Below are positions 7,716-13,289 of a stretch of DNA of 13,289 nt, one piece after another; positions within the stretch are counted from its first letter, which is position 1, and the number at the start of each line of letters is the position of its first letter. Below the pieces are notes generated by a model that did no database searches, was not told the DNA's origin, and saw nothing but the letters and a program-made list of their open reading frames with translations. Source of the stretch: Planctomycetota bacterium (GTDB lineage: Bacteria; Planctomycetota; Phycisphaerae; WQYP01). Location of the stretch: positions 1-13,289 of the forward strand of contig JAJYGE010000573.1 in assembly GCA_021785155.1 (NCBI GenBank), in the 5' to 3' direction. The translations under genes and the position numbers were made by a program.

Positions 7716-7969
7716 CAGAATTCCACATCCCGGGGAACATCGCGGCCCCGGTTATTGATACTGTTGACAACGTCCGTCGGCCAGGGCTTGCCCGACAGTA
7801 AAAACTTGGTTAAGCCGGGCTTTTTGCTGACCAATGCCGTGTAATCTTTGTGGGACAGAACCACAACATCACGTTTGCCATGGACAGTAACGGTTTGCGG
7901 CCCTTCGGTGCAGGCACGTCGTACCAATTCACTGAATTTCATTTTAGCATTCTGCAGTTGCCACTCCAT
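7715..7969 (-). CDS. Phd/YefM-type antitoxin partner of the PIN toxin
   Basis: This 84-residue protein opens MEWQLQNAKMKFSELVRRA and continues PQTVTVHGKRDVVVLSHKDY. That is the beta-strand, helix and HGK.DVVVLS core by which Phd/YefM antitoxins bind DNA as dimers. The C-terminal third (about 50-84) is the less conserved toxin-binding tail. AGGAG sits 7 nt before ATG at 7969, a good ribosome site. The toxin gene begins on its last stop base. A promoter and an 8-bp direct repeat lie just upstream, consistent with the autorepression known for this family. Phd-type antitoxins paired with PIN toxins are common. Confidence 0.9.
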   Translation of the reverse strand: MEWQLQNAKMKFSELVRRACTEGPQTVTVHGKRDVVVLSHKDYTALVSKKPGLTKFLLSGKPWPTDVVNSINNRGRDVPRDVEF

Positions 7970-7980
7970 CGATTAACTCC

Positions 7981-8029
7981 TGTCTAGTTTGTCTAGTCAG
8001 AATTATAGCACGCAAAAACAAATATACAA
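7981..8029 (-). promoter_or_regulatory. Promoter and direct-repeat operator of the Phd/PIN operon
   Basis: On the minus strand TTGTAT (8024-8029) is 16 bp from a perfect TATAAT (8002-8007). Between the -10 and the AGGAG ribosome site lie two exact copies of TGTCTAGT on the plus strand (7981-7988 and 7990-7997), separated by one base. The position, overlapping the start of transcription, suits the antitoxin's autoregulatory operator. From here to the terminator at 8196 nothing else is recognised. Confidence 0.65.
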
Positions 8030-8195
8030 TCAGCTTGGGTTGATCGTTGATCTTCAGCCAGTGGGTGTGCCCGCCTAAAGTTTCACACACCATCGGAGCC
8101 TGATAATCGGGCTTTTCTGTGCGGACGCCGACATGGCCAACATCGTATGAAGGCTCAAAAATGCAAGTCGCGGATTTCTCCAGATCAAAACGCGG

Positions 8196-8238
8196 GGAAT
8201 AATAATAAAAAGGGGCGGATAGCTTGGCTATCCGCCCC
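8196..8238 (-). terminator. Strong intrinsic terminator of the porin gene
   Basis: A perfect 12-bp stem (GGGGCGGATAGC at 8212-8223 pairing with 8227-8238) closes on a 3-nt loop. On the minus strand it is followed by five T and then an AT-rich tail (TATTATTATT). It begins 45 nt past the porin stop and isolates the toxin-antitoxin operon from porin transcription. Confidence 0.92.
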
Positions 8239-8283
8239 TGAAATTCCTGCTGACGGGTTGCAATCCAGACCGCCAAAACCGGA

Positions 8284-9822
8284 TTAGAACTTCACCTGAA
8301 GTTGCAATTCCGTCACGTAGCTGGCATTGTTCACGAAGGTTCCCGCGAATTGGGTCGTGAACGCAGCACGTGGTGTGTATATTTCATCCAACTGCAACTT
8401 TACATTGTCGCCGATGATGTAATAGTTCACGCCCGCTTCATACGCACTCATGGTCGTATTCTGGCCAAGCTGATACATCTGCCCGTAACTGGCGGCTAGC
8501 TCCCACTTATGCGGCACGATGAAGTATCCGCCTTGGAGATAGTACGCAAATTGCTGGGCGCTGCTATTGCCGTAAATCGTCGTCAAGTTACCCGGTGTCG
8601 ACGTACCAGGGAAGTTACCCGTCGTAGACGATCCGCCACTGTCATTGGTATCCTGGTAAAATAGCACCGGACTGAACGCAAAGCCTCGGTAGTGCATCTG
8701 CCAGTCAACAGTCGCGCGGTAGACGTTACCGGTGGGAGCGTAATTGGGATAGTAGTTACCCGTCTGCGGATTCACTAGCCCTGGAATTTGATCAGTGGTT
8801 TGTCCGGCCGGGAACGCGCCCGTGGCATGGGTCTGACTGTCAAAGTCAAATGCCACACCGAGCATCCATTGCAGATGCTTGGACCACCGAAGGTCCGGCT
8901 CCATGCCAAAATCAGAAATCCGCGTACCAATCTGCCACCGTGTGGCAAAACCGAGACGATTGTCCAGCGATACGTTATTTCCGGCAAAACCATTGGCATT
9001 GGTATTGGCACCATTGTTGATCATAAAATCATAATCGAATTTATTGGGGATAATGTCGCCATACACACTGGCACCCATGGCCCGAACCGGGTCAAATGGC
9101 CATTCCACAGAGTTGAAGTCCACCATTTCCAGACCCGATGAAATATATTCCACATGCGTAAAAGGAACCAGGTAAGAACCAGCCTTAAATTGCAGCCACT
9201 TCTTTACCCGATAGGCTACCCACAGATCTTTCTCGGCAAAAAAGTCCTGATTGCTGGTACCGTTGCCTCCGGCGAAATCGCTTTGGATAAAATAGGTCAG
9301 CCGTGGGCTGAATACGTTACCGGAGAAAATCAACCGTGCGTACCGGAATCCAAAGCCATTGGCATCGCCATTCGGCGAGGCGGGAGTTCCAACCGCCTGA
9401 GTGGGCTGATAAGAGCCAAACACGTAGCGGTACTGAAAATAGCCGTTAAACTGGAATTTGAAATTTTTGTCGGCAGTCTGGATATAAAACCCATTGTCAT
9501 ATCCAGCCTGCAATTGGTGATCCAGGTACTGCGATTGCTTCTGGGAGTTGCTAAGCACCTCCTGAACAATTGCCTTTACCTGCGCGGCACTTTGCACGCT
9601 GTCGCTGGTCTTCTGTTCCTTGGCCTTCAGGGCCGCCACCTGAGCCTGCAGGGATTGCAACTCCGCCTGCACCTGCGCGGGCGTCATCGTGCTGGTGGTT
9701 GCCGGGGCTGTGCTGCTTGCCGCTCCCATGGCCGATCCCGCCAGACTCGCCCCCGCCAGCATCGCGGCCACAAAGGCGCGCCCGCCGAACTGTGAGGAAA
9801 TTTTTCCGATCCATGCTTCCAT
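8284..9822 (-). CDS. Outer-membrane porin, OprP/OprO-like, with N-terminal coiled coil
   Basis: This 512-residue outer-membrane protein has a signal peptide (about 1-34, hydrophobic core FVAAMLAGASLAGSAMG), a Ser/Thr/Pro linker, and a coiled-coil segment at about 48-95 (VQAELQSLQAQVAALKAKEQ). A barrel of about 400 residues follows, rich in alternating aromatic strands (FQFNGYFQYRYVF, FRYARLIFSGNVF, LTYFIQSDFAG). The chain ends QLQVKF with the terminal Phe used by the barrel-assembly machinery. The pattern resembles the phosphate-selective porin O/P family and porins of planctomycetes, where the coiled coil may anchor the barrel in the periplasm. Solute specificity cannot be read. ATG at 9822 has AAGGAG 8 nt upstream. 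It is a single-gene unit: an intrinsic terminator follows and a long promoter region precedes it. Confidence 0.88.
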   Translation of the reverse strand: MEAWIGKISSQFGGRAFVAAMLAGASLAGSAMGAASSTAPATTSTMTPAQVQAELQSLQAQVAALKAKEQKTSDSVQSAAQVKAIVQEVLSNSQKQSQYLDHQLQAGYDNGFYIQTADKNFKFQFNGYFQYRYVFGSYQPTQAVGTPASPNGDANGFGFRYARLIFSGNVFSPRLTYFIQSDFAGGNGTSNQDFFAEKDLWVAYRVKKWLQFKAGSYLVPFTHVEYISSGLEMVDFNSVEWPFDPVRAMGASVYGDIIPNKFDYDFMINNGANTNANGFAGNNVSLDNRLGFATRWQIGTRISDFGMEPDLRWSKHLQWMLGVAFDFDSQTHATGAFPAGQTTDQIPGLVNPQTGNYYPNYAPTGNVYRATVDWQMHYRGFAFSPVLFYQDTNDSGGSSTTGNFPGTSTPGNLTTIYGNSSAQQFAYYLQGGYFIVPHKWELAASYGQMYQLGQNTTMSAYEAGVNYYIIGDNVKLQLDEIYTPRAAFTTQFAGTFVNNASYVTELQLQVKF

Positions 9823-9858
9823 AACCTGTTCTCCTTAAAAAGAGCCTCAAAAACACCG

Positions 9859-9882
9859 CGGTGGCCATGGACAATGCCACCG
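9859..9882 (-). promoter_or_regulatory. Hairpin in the porin 5' leader
   Basis: CGGTGGC (9859-9865) and GCCACCG (9876-9882) form a 7-bp stem with a 10-nt loop, 36 nt upstream of the porin start codon. It could influence message stability or ribosome access. No T-run follows, so it is not a terminator. Confidence 0.3.
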
Positions 9883-10015
9883 AAGCACAACCACAAAGGT
9901 GCGGGTGATTATGGGCAACATTATTAAGAGTCCATGAAGACGGCGCTGAAAAATGGATAAACTGACACGCTGAGACAACAGGTCATGGAAAACTAGCGCC
10001 ATCCATGCGCCGTGC

Positions 10016-10036
10016 TAATAATACAACACATTATTA
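10016..10036. promoter_or_regulatory. AT-rich palindrome upstream of the porin gene
   Basis: TAATAAT (10016-10022) and ATTATTA (10030-10036) are perfect 7-bp arms around a 7-bp centre. A minus-strand TATAAT adjoins it, but without a good -35. It may be a regulator site of the porin promoter; AT content alone could also produce such symmetry. Confidence 0.3.
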
Positions 10037-10462
10037 TATGTACATTAATTATTCAAACGAGGTAAATGAGGCCATGCGTGCGTGTCCAGCCTTCACTGAT
10101 CCACATTCATGTACAGGTGGGTGTTCAGGCATCGCAAACAATAGCCTGAACATTCTGGCTGGTTGTGTTGATTCCGATTGTGATCGGGAAATTGCCCGCT
10201 GGTTATCCCGACGGGTCGGGACGGATAGGTGCCTCGCGAGCGCCTTGCCGGCGGCCAACATTCTTGCGCCATAATTCCCCACGTTATTTCTTCGCAAAGC
10301 CTTACCGTTTGTCCCGGCAACAGCGCTCATATACCGGCCATTGGCCGTGCGGACTTGGGCGGCGGATCTACTTTCGGGCGGCGCGTGACACATTATGCGG
10401 CTTGGCGAGCACCATGCGGGAGTAGGCGAACCGCATCGTTTCCGACACTTAAAAGCCACGGC

Positions 10463-10516
10463 ATTGCGGTGGTGCCGATGAAAACCGCAATTCCATAAGC
10501 CCCCCCACGGAGGGCT
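10463..10516 (+). terminator. Tandem hairpins, weak terminator candidate
   Basis: An 8-bp stem with a 13-nt loop (10463-10491) is followed by AGCCC(C)CC-CAC-GG(A)GGGCT (10498-10516), with one mismatch and then TTTC on the plus strand. The T-run is short and no plus-strand gene ends nearby, so it would have to end an unrecognised transcript. Confidence 0.2.
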
Positions 10517-10951
10517 TTCAAGGGCCGCGATTTCTGCTTGGATTGTGGTTAAGACATCCCCTTATTTCACCCGCTCGTTTGCCCGAAGAGCCGGAAAATA
10601 GACCGCCAGTGCCAGTGTGTTGATGGTCGCAATTTTCATGTAGAGACAAATTTACGATTGGTGTTTACCTTTCACGCAATCAAAGTTTTTGTCCACGCGT
10701 CACCACGGTTGAAGTCACCTGGAACACACACATTCCAATCGGCCAGCGGCAATACGCAATGTATAGTCAACTCGGCTTCTGCTGATATATGAATAGCGGG
10801 CGAAAGACGCAATTAGGAGGGTGATTTTACGGCGAAATTATCCAAGTTAAATATTCAAGTTTAATGTGTCGTTCGTAATCGCCGCGCGTATAACCCTTTG
10901 CCGTTTTATTGCCGCGGGCCATTTTCCCGGTCGTGCCGACATCGGTGGATG

Positions 10952-11581
10952 TCACCCTTTCGTGTGAAATGGGCGCAGTACGCCAATAACAACGCCCTGA
11001 ATTGTGACATCGGAATTAACATAAATCGGAGCCATGGCGCTGTTGGCGGGTTGTAAACGCACACGATTTTTCTCACGATAGATGCGTTTGAGCGTCGCCG
11101 CCCCGTCGGATAAAAGCGCCACCACCGTTTCGCCATCCCGCGCGGTGGAGCGTTGTTCGACAATGACCAGATCACCATCCGTGATATGATCTTCAATCAT
11201 CGAATCCCCGCGCACGCGCAAAGCAAAGGTGCCAAAGCGGGATGAAAACATATCTCCAAGACAAATTGTGTCCGGATTTTCCACCGCTTCAATCGGATGG
11301 CCGGCGGCAATGGATCCGGCCATTGGAAAATCCGTGGCCTGACTATGCCGGTTCCACGGCTCAGGCAGCTTCACTGCCGGATGCACCGTCAAAGAGCGAG
11401 CCTTGTGCGGTTCCCGCAGAATTAATTTTTTTCGCGCCAGCGCCTGAACGTGCTCGAATACGGTGACTTTGGACACGCCGAGCTGGTCGGCCAATTCCTG
11501 CATCGTCGGCGAAAAGCCCTGCCGCAGACGAAAGTCGCGGATAGCGGTAAGGATCGCCAGTTGTTTGGGCGTCGGTGTCAT
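10952..11581 (-). CDS. lexA: LexA, SOS-response repressor and self-cleaving peptidase
   Basis: This 209-residue protein matches the usual LexA length. The winged-helix DNA-binding domain spans about 1-70: TPKQLAILTAIRDF, then FSPTMQELADQLGVSKVTVFEHVQAL, the recognition helix-turn-helix. The cleavage site Ala93-Gly94 lies in AGSIAAGHPIEA. The catalytic dyad is Ser127 (RVRGDSMIEDHI) and Lys165 (GAATLKRIYRE). LexA represses DNA-damage genes until RecA filaments trigger its self-cleavage. ATG at 11581 is supported by GGAG 7 nt upstream and by homology beginning at residue 3-6. The start lies inside the 3' part of the upstream gene's reading frame, so the two are almost certainly co-transcribed. 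The recognition region (SKVTVFEHVQAL) differs from the E. coli helix, so the operator is probably also different. A 6-bp hairpin overlaps the stop codon but lacks a T-run. Confidence 0.96.
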   Translation of the reverse strand: MTPTPKQLAILTAIRDFRLRQGFSPTMQELADQLGVSKVTVFEHVQALARKKLILREPHKARSLTVHPAVKLPEPWNRHSQATDFPMAGSIAAGHPIEAVENPDTICLGDMFSSRFGTFALRVRGDSMIEDHITDGDLVIVEQRSTARDGETVVALLSDGAATLKRIYREKNRVRLQPANSAMAPIYVNSDVTIQGVVIGVLRPFHTKG

Positions 11582-12197
11582 TGATAGTCTCCAAATTCTG
11601 TGCGCGGATTATTTTTACGCCCGTTGATTTCGCCGCCGGCCAGGCGGGACTTTCGGCGGTAAATACCAGGGACGGCACCGGCGCGCTGATTTTGGCCGGG
11701 CCCGTCTCTGCTGAGTCGTTGTCCCGCCGCACCTGCTCGCGCCGTTGGGCACGGGTCCAGGGCGAATTCTGATCGTACTGCCCGCACGACGGACACGCAT
11801 TGAGCAATTCCGGCCTCTCCTCGCTGCGATAACGCCGCCCGGGGTGAATGCCCAGAAATACATCTCGAATTTCCCGGAACAGCAATTTCAACGGGGAAAA
11901 TATCTCCCCATCCGGTTCTGCCTCGATGTCCAGTTGCTGCGGGCGATAACGATGGGCGTACCAATCCACAATATACTCTCCGCCCGGGCCGAAGCTGCAC
12001 AACGGCACCTCCATTCGACGTAGCGACCGCGCAATGGCCGGTTCTCCATTGGCTAGAATTTTGCCGGTTTGAATTCGAAATATTTTCAGGCCCGCCAATC
12101 CTGCCGCGCGGGCGGTCATCATGTCTTTGGTGTTGGTAAGCGGCGTTGGCGGCACTGCAACCGAAGGTCGCTGGAAATTGAGAATCGTGGTCATCAT
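11361..12197 (-). CDS. Unrecognised protein upstream of lexA, frame overlaps lexA by 221 nt
   Basis: I do not recognise this 278-codon gene. Its start is well supported: AAAGGAG lies 9 nt before ATG at 12197, the best ribosome site in the window. Residues 30-135 look like an ordinary folded protein (LAGLKIFRIQTGKILANGEP, CSFGPGGEYIVDWYAHRYR, FREIRDVFLGIHPGRRYR). One CPSC motif at 135-138 is followed by a charged Arg/Gln-rich stretch (RAQRREQVRRDN) and a Pro/Ala-rich tail. No signal peptide or membrane segment is visible. From residue 206 the frame runs through the lexA start and 221 nt into its helix-turn-helix region, where it turns Arg/Gly/Ala/Ser-rich and looks like a shadow frame. Either the gene has lost its stop (mutation or frameshift) or the overlap is real. 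The neighbouring minus-strand frame stops at 11578, in an ATGA overlap with lexA, so one frameshift would give a conventional pair. Expected to be co-expressed with lexA. Confidence 0.7.
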   Translation of the reverse strand: MMTTILNFQRPSVAVPPTPLTNTKDMMTARAAGLAGLKIFRIQTGKILANGEPAIARSLRRMEVPLCSFGPGGEYIVDWYAHRYRPQQLDIEAEPDGEIFSPLKLLFREIRDVFLGIHPGRRYRSEERPELLNACPSCGQYDQNSPWTRAQRREQVRRDNDSAETGPAKISAPVPSLVFTAESPAWPAAKSTGVKIIRAQNLETINDTDAQTTGDPYRYPRLSSAAGLFADDAGIGRPARRVQSHRIRARSGAGAKKINSAGTAQGSLFDGASGSEAA

Positions 12198-12359
12198 GGC
12201 GTTGGACTCCTTTCCATTGAATCGCGGTGGTTACGGCATATTTCATGTCTGCCCGTATCACCAACCGCGTAAAAGCGCCCACCCTGGCACTTCTCTGTAT
12301 CTTTTGTCGGACCGTTCCGGCCTCTTTCTTGAGAAAATCCGTAAGGCATTTGTTTGGAT

Positions 12360-12387
12360 AATATACATAACATTTTACGAACGTCCA
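12360..12387 (-). promoter_or_regulatory. Probable promoter of the unknown gene-lexA operon
   Basis: On the minus strand TGGACG (12382-12387) lies 16 bp from TATATT (12360-12365), giving a leader of about 155 nt. The spacer contains TTCGTAAAA, whose second copy lies 111 bp upstream. A repressor bound there would block the promoter, which would fit LexA autoregulation. The -35 match is modest. Confidence 0.4.
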
Positions 12388-12552
12388 GTAGATGATGTAA
12401 TTTTTATGCTGCGTGGCCCTTTCTCGCGATTCCCTCAAGTCCCAACACTCATATTTTTCGCTTATACAAATTAATATATATTGTTTTACGAATAATAATT
12501 CCGTAGTTATTATATAAACGATTGACGACGCAAGGATGAATAATTTTATGAA

Positions 12553-12597
12553 TTGAACATGATTTCTTGAAACTTTTATACAATGCCGAAGTATAAT
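12553..12597 (+). promoter_or_regulatory. Promoter candidates of the secreted-protein gene
   Basis: Two overlapping possibilities exist: TTGAAC (12553-12558) with TATACA (12577-12582), spacer 18 bp; and TTGAAA (12567-12572) with a perfect TATAAT (12592-12597), spacer 19 bp. Either would give a leader of about 35-50 nt before the ribosome site AAGGAG (12625-12630). Confidence 0.5.
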
Positions 12598-12638
12598 GAT
12601 GGAGAAGGATGAGAGTGATAGAAAAAGGAGTGACCGTC

Positions 12639-13289
12639 ATGAAAGCCATCACGCCAGATTTTATCGGTGCTCGTCAGCCATGGATTGGCCGCAGGGTTAC
12701 CTGGTCCGGAGCACTTATGCTCGCGGCACTGGCCGCGTTTGGTGCAGGGTATGGTACCCCTGCGGCATCGGCACAGGTTATGGTACAGAACGGCAACGCC
12801 TTGGATGCCAACAATCAGGTTGGTTCGGGCGGCAGCAACAGTCCGATTCCCGGCTATGTTCCGATGAATCCAAATGCCGTGGGCTATGCGAATTCCAACA
12901 CGGGTATGTACAACTCGGTTCCACGCGTGAATTATCAGGTGGTGCCGGTGACACTGCCCAATGGAGCCACCAGTTTTGCCCGCATTCCCCAAATTGGACA
13001 ATCGTCCTTCAGTACATCGATACCATCCTCGGCCGTGCCGCTTTATAATGTTAACGCCATCAGTTCCGGAGTACCCAGTTCAATGGTTAATTCCGGGATG
13101 GGATCGCAGATGCTCTCCGGACAAGGTGCTTTAATTCAAACCCCCATGGGACAAGGTGGCAATCCCTATGCTCCGAACGCGATTAACGGTCAGGCTTATA
13201 CCAATCCCGCCTATAACCCGTCCTACAACTCGCAGAACCCCGCCGCACTTTTGCCCGGCACGGGTGTTTCAGCCTATACCAATCCCGGT
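12639..13289 (+). CDS. Secreted Asn/Gly/Ser/Pro-rich protein (3' end outside the window)
   Basis: The open frame gives 217 residues and runs off the right edge. AAGGAG lies 8 nt before ATG at 12639. Residues 1-45 are a signal peptide with a longish N-region, a hydrophobic core (GALMLAALAAFGAGYG) and an ASA-Q cleavage site after Ala45. The mature start carries QNGNALDANNQVGSGGSN (50-67). I recall this kind of NALDAN..GSGG motif after the signal peptide of exported proteins in Phycisphaerae, but could not check it. The rest is low in charged residues and Cys-free, rich in Asn, Gly, Ser, Pro and Tyr, with a loose YTNP / YNPSYNSQNP repetition near the right edge. That suggests a surface, matrix or structural protein. 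Function unknown. It is divergent from the lexA operon. Confidence 0.85.
   Translation, partial: MKAITPDFIGARQPWIGRRVTWSGALMLAALAAFGAGYGTPAASAQVMVQNGNALDANNQVGSGGSNSPIPGYVPMNPNAVGYANSNTGMYNSVPRVNYQVVPVTLPNGATSFARIPQIGQSSFSTSIPSSAVPLYNVNAISSGVPSSMVNSGMGSQMLSGQGALIQTPMGQGGNPYAPNAINGQAYTNPAYNPSYNSQNPAALLPGTGVSAYTNPG

Larger units (their letters stand above)
9823..10951. other. About 1.1 kb without a convincing gene
   Basis: Reading frames here (up to 136 codons) lack ribosome sites and look like chance frames. The porin control elements occupy the first 200 bp. Further on are several hairpins: TCCCGA-CGGG-TCGGGA (10206-10221), ATTGCGGT with a 13-nt loop (10463-10491), and a G/C-rich stem with one mismatch (10498-10516). 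A 25-codon minus-strand frame (10562-10639, starting MKIATINTLALAVYF) has a signal-like hydrophobic stretch but no ribosome site. The stretch may hold decayed coding sequence or a small RNA; neither can be shown. Confidence 0.4.
12198..12638. other. Divergent control region between the lexA operon and the secreted-protein gene
   Basis: These 441 bp contain no supported gene. Leftward and rightward promoter candidates lie at 12360-12387 and 12553-12597. The middle is very AT-rich (12450-12560). The 9-mer TTTTACGAA occurs at 12373-12381 and 12484-12492, and the 14-mer TTCGCTTATACAAA (12457-12470) is shared with the efflux control region. Confidence 0.5.

Noticed and set aside
7944..8276. 110-codon minus-strand frame between the porin and the Phd antitoxin
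   Set aside because: It runs through the porin terminator stem, the toxin-antitoxin promoter and the operator repeats, and overlaps the antitoxin start. It has no recognised domain.
10049..10459. 136-codon minus-strand and 89-codon plus-strand frames in the gap upstream of the porin
   Set aside because: They overlap each other, lack ribosome sites and domains, and have shadow-like composition. The Cys content of the plus-strand frame was noted but is not enough.
10938..10953. GACATC-GGTG-GATGTC hairpin at the lexA stop codon, considered as a terminator
   Set aside because: The stem is only 6 bp and no T-run follows on the minus strand.
11578..12438. 286-codon minus-strand frame overlapping the unknown gene and ending at the lexA start
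   Set aside because: Its start lacks a good ribosome site and lies upstream of the best lexA-operon promoter. The sequence is Arg/Gly/Ala-rich like a shadow frame. Its last 100 codons remain interesting only as the possible continuation after a frameshift in the unknown gene.
12596..13048. 150-codon plus-strand frame starting at 12596
   Set aside because: It is an out-of-frame shadow of the secreted-protein gene, which has the ribosome site, signal peptide and longer open frame.

Overview
The window looks like chromosomal DNA of a Gram-negative bacterium: it has a tripartite RND efflux system with an outer-membrane factor, and a beta-barrel porin ending in Phe. The best guess for the lineage is Planctomycetota, Phycisphaerae-like. 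This rests on the porin layout (short coiled coil, a VLSNSQ-type linker, then an AGYDNGFYIQTADKNF stretch) and on the NALDAN..GSGG motif after the signal peptide of the last gene. Both are remembered resemblances, not search results. Everything recognisable is on the minus strand except the last gene.

Layout by position. 1-151: a leftward promoter pointing off the window edge. 109-510: a VapB antitoxin followed by a VapC toxin gene that is frameshifted and truncated. 624-6794: a leftward efflux operon transcribed as membrane-fusion protein, TolC-like outer-membrane lipoprotein, RND pump. It has a 519-bp upstream control region with an inverted repeat around a -10 element and two further palindromes. 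7314-7969: an apparently intact Phd-type antitoxin / PIN toxin pair with its own promoter and direct-repeat operator. 8196-9822: a porin gene with a strong intrinsic terminator. 9823-10951: about 1.1 kb with no convincing gene, but with hairpins and an AT-rich palindrome. 10952-12197: a leftward pair made of an unrecognised gene with a very strong ribosome site and the SOS repressor lexA. The unrecognised reading frame runs 221 nt into lexA. 12198-12638: a divergent control region. 12639-13289: the start of a rightward gene for a secreted Asn/Gly/Ser/Pro-rich protein that continues past the window.

How it works together. The three efflux genes should form one inner membrane-periplasm-outer membrane pump; the substrate cannot be read from the sequence. 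Two toxin-antitoxin modules of different families bracket this operon, the outer one decayed, as often seen in acquired chromosomal segments. The lexA pair suggests that the unknown upstream gene shares SOS autoregulation.

The points most worth checking are the unknown gene overlapping lexA, the RND pump's altered proton-relay residues, the broken VapC beside a retained antitoxin, the duplicated Cys-rich lipobox in the outer-membrane factor, and a 14-bp element shared by the efflux and lexA/secreted-protein control regions. No tRNA, rRNA, CRISPR array or insertion sequence was seen.
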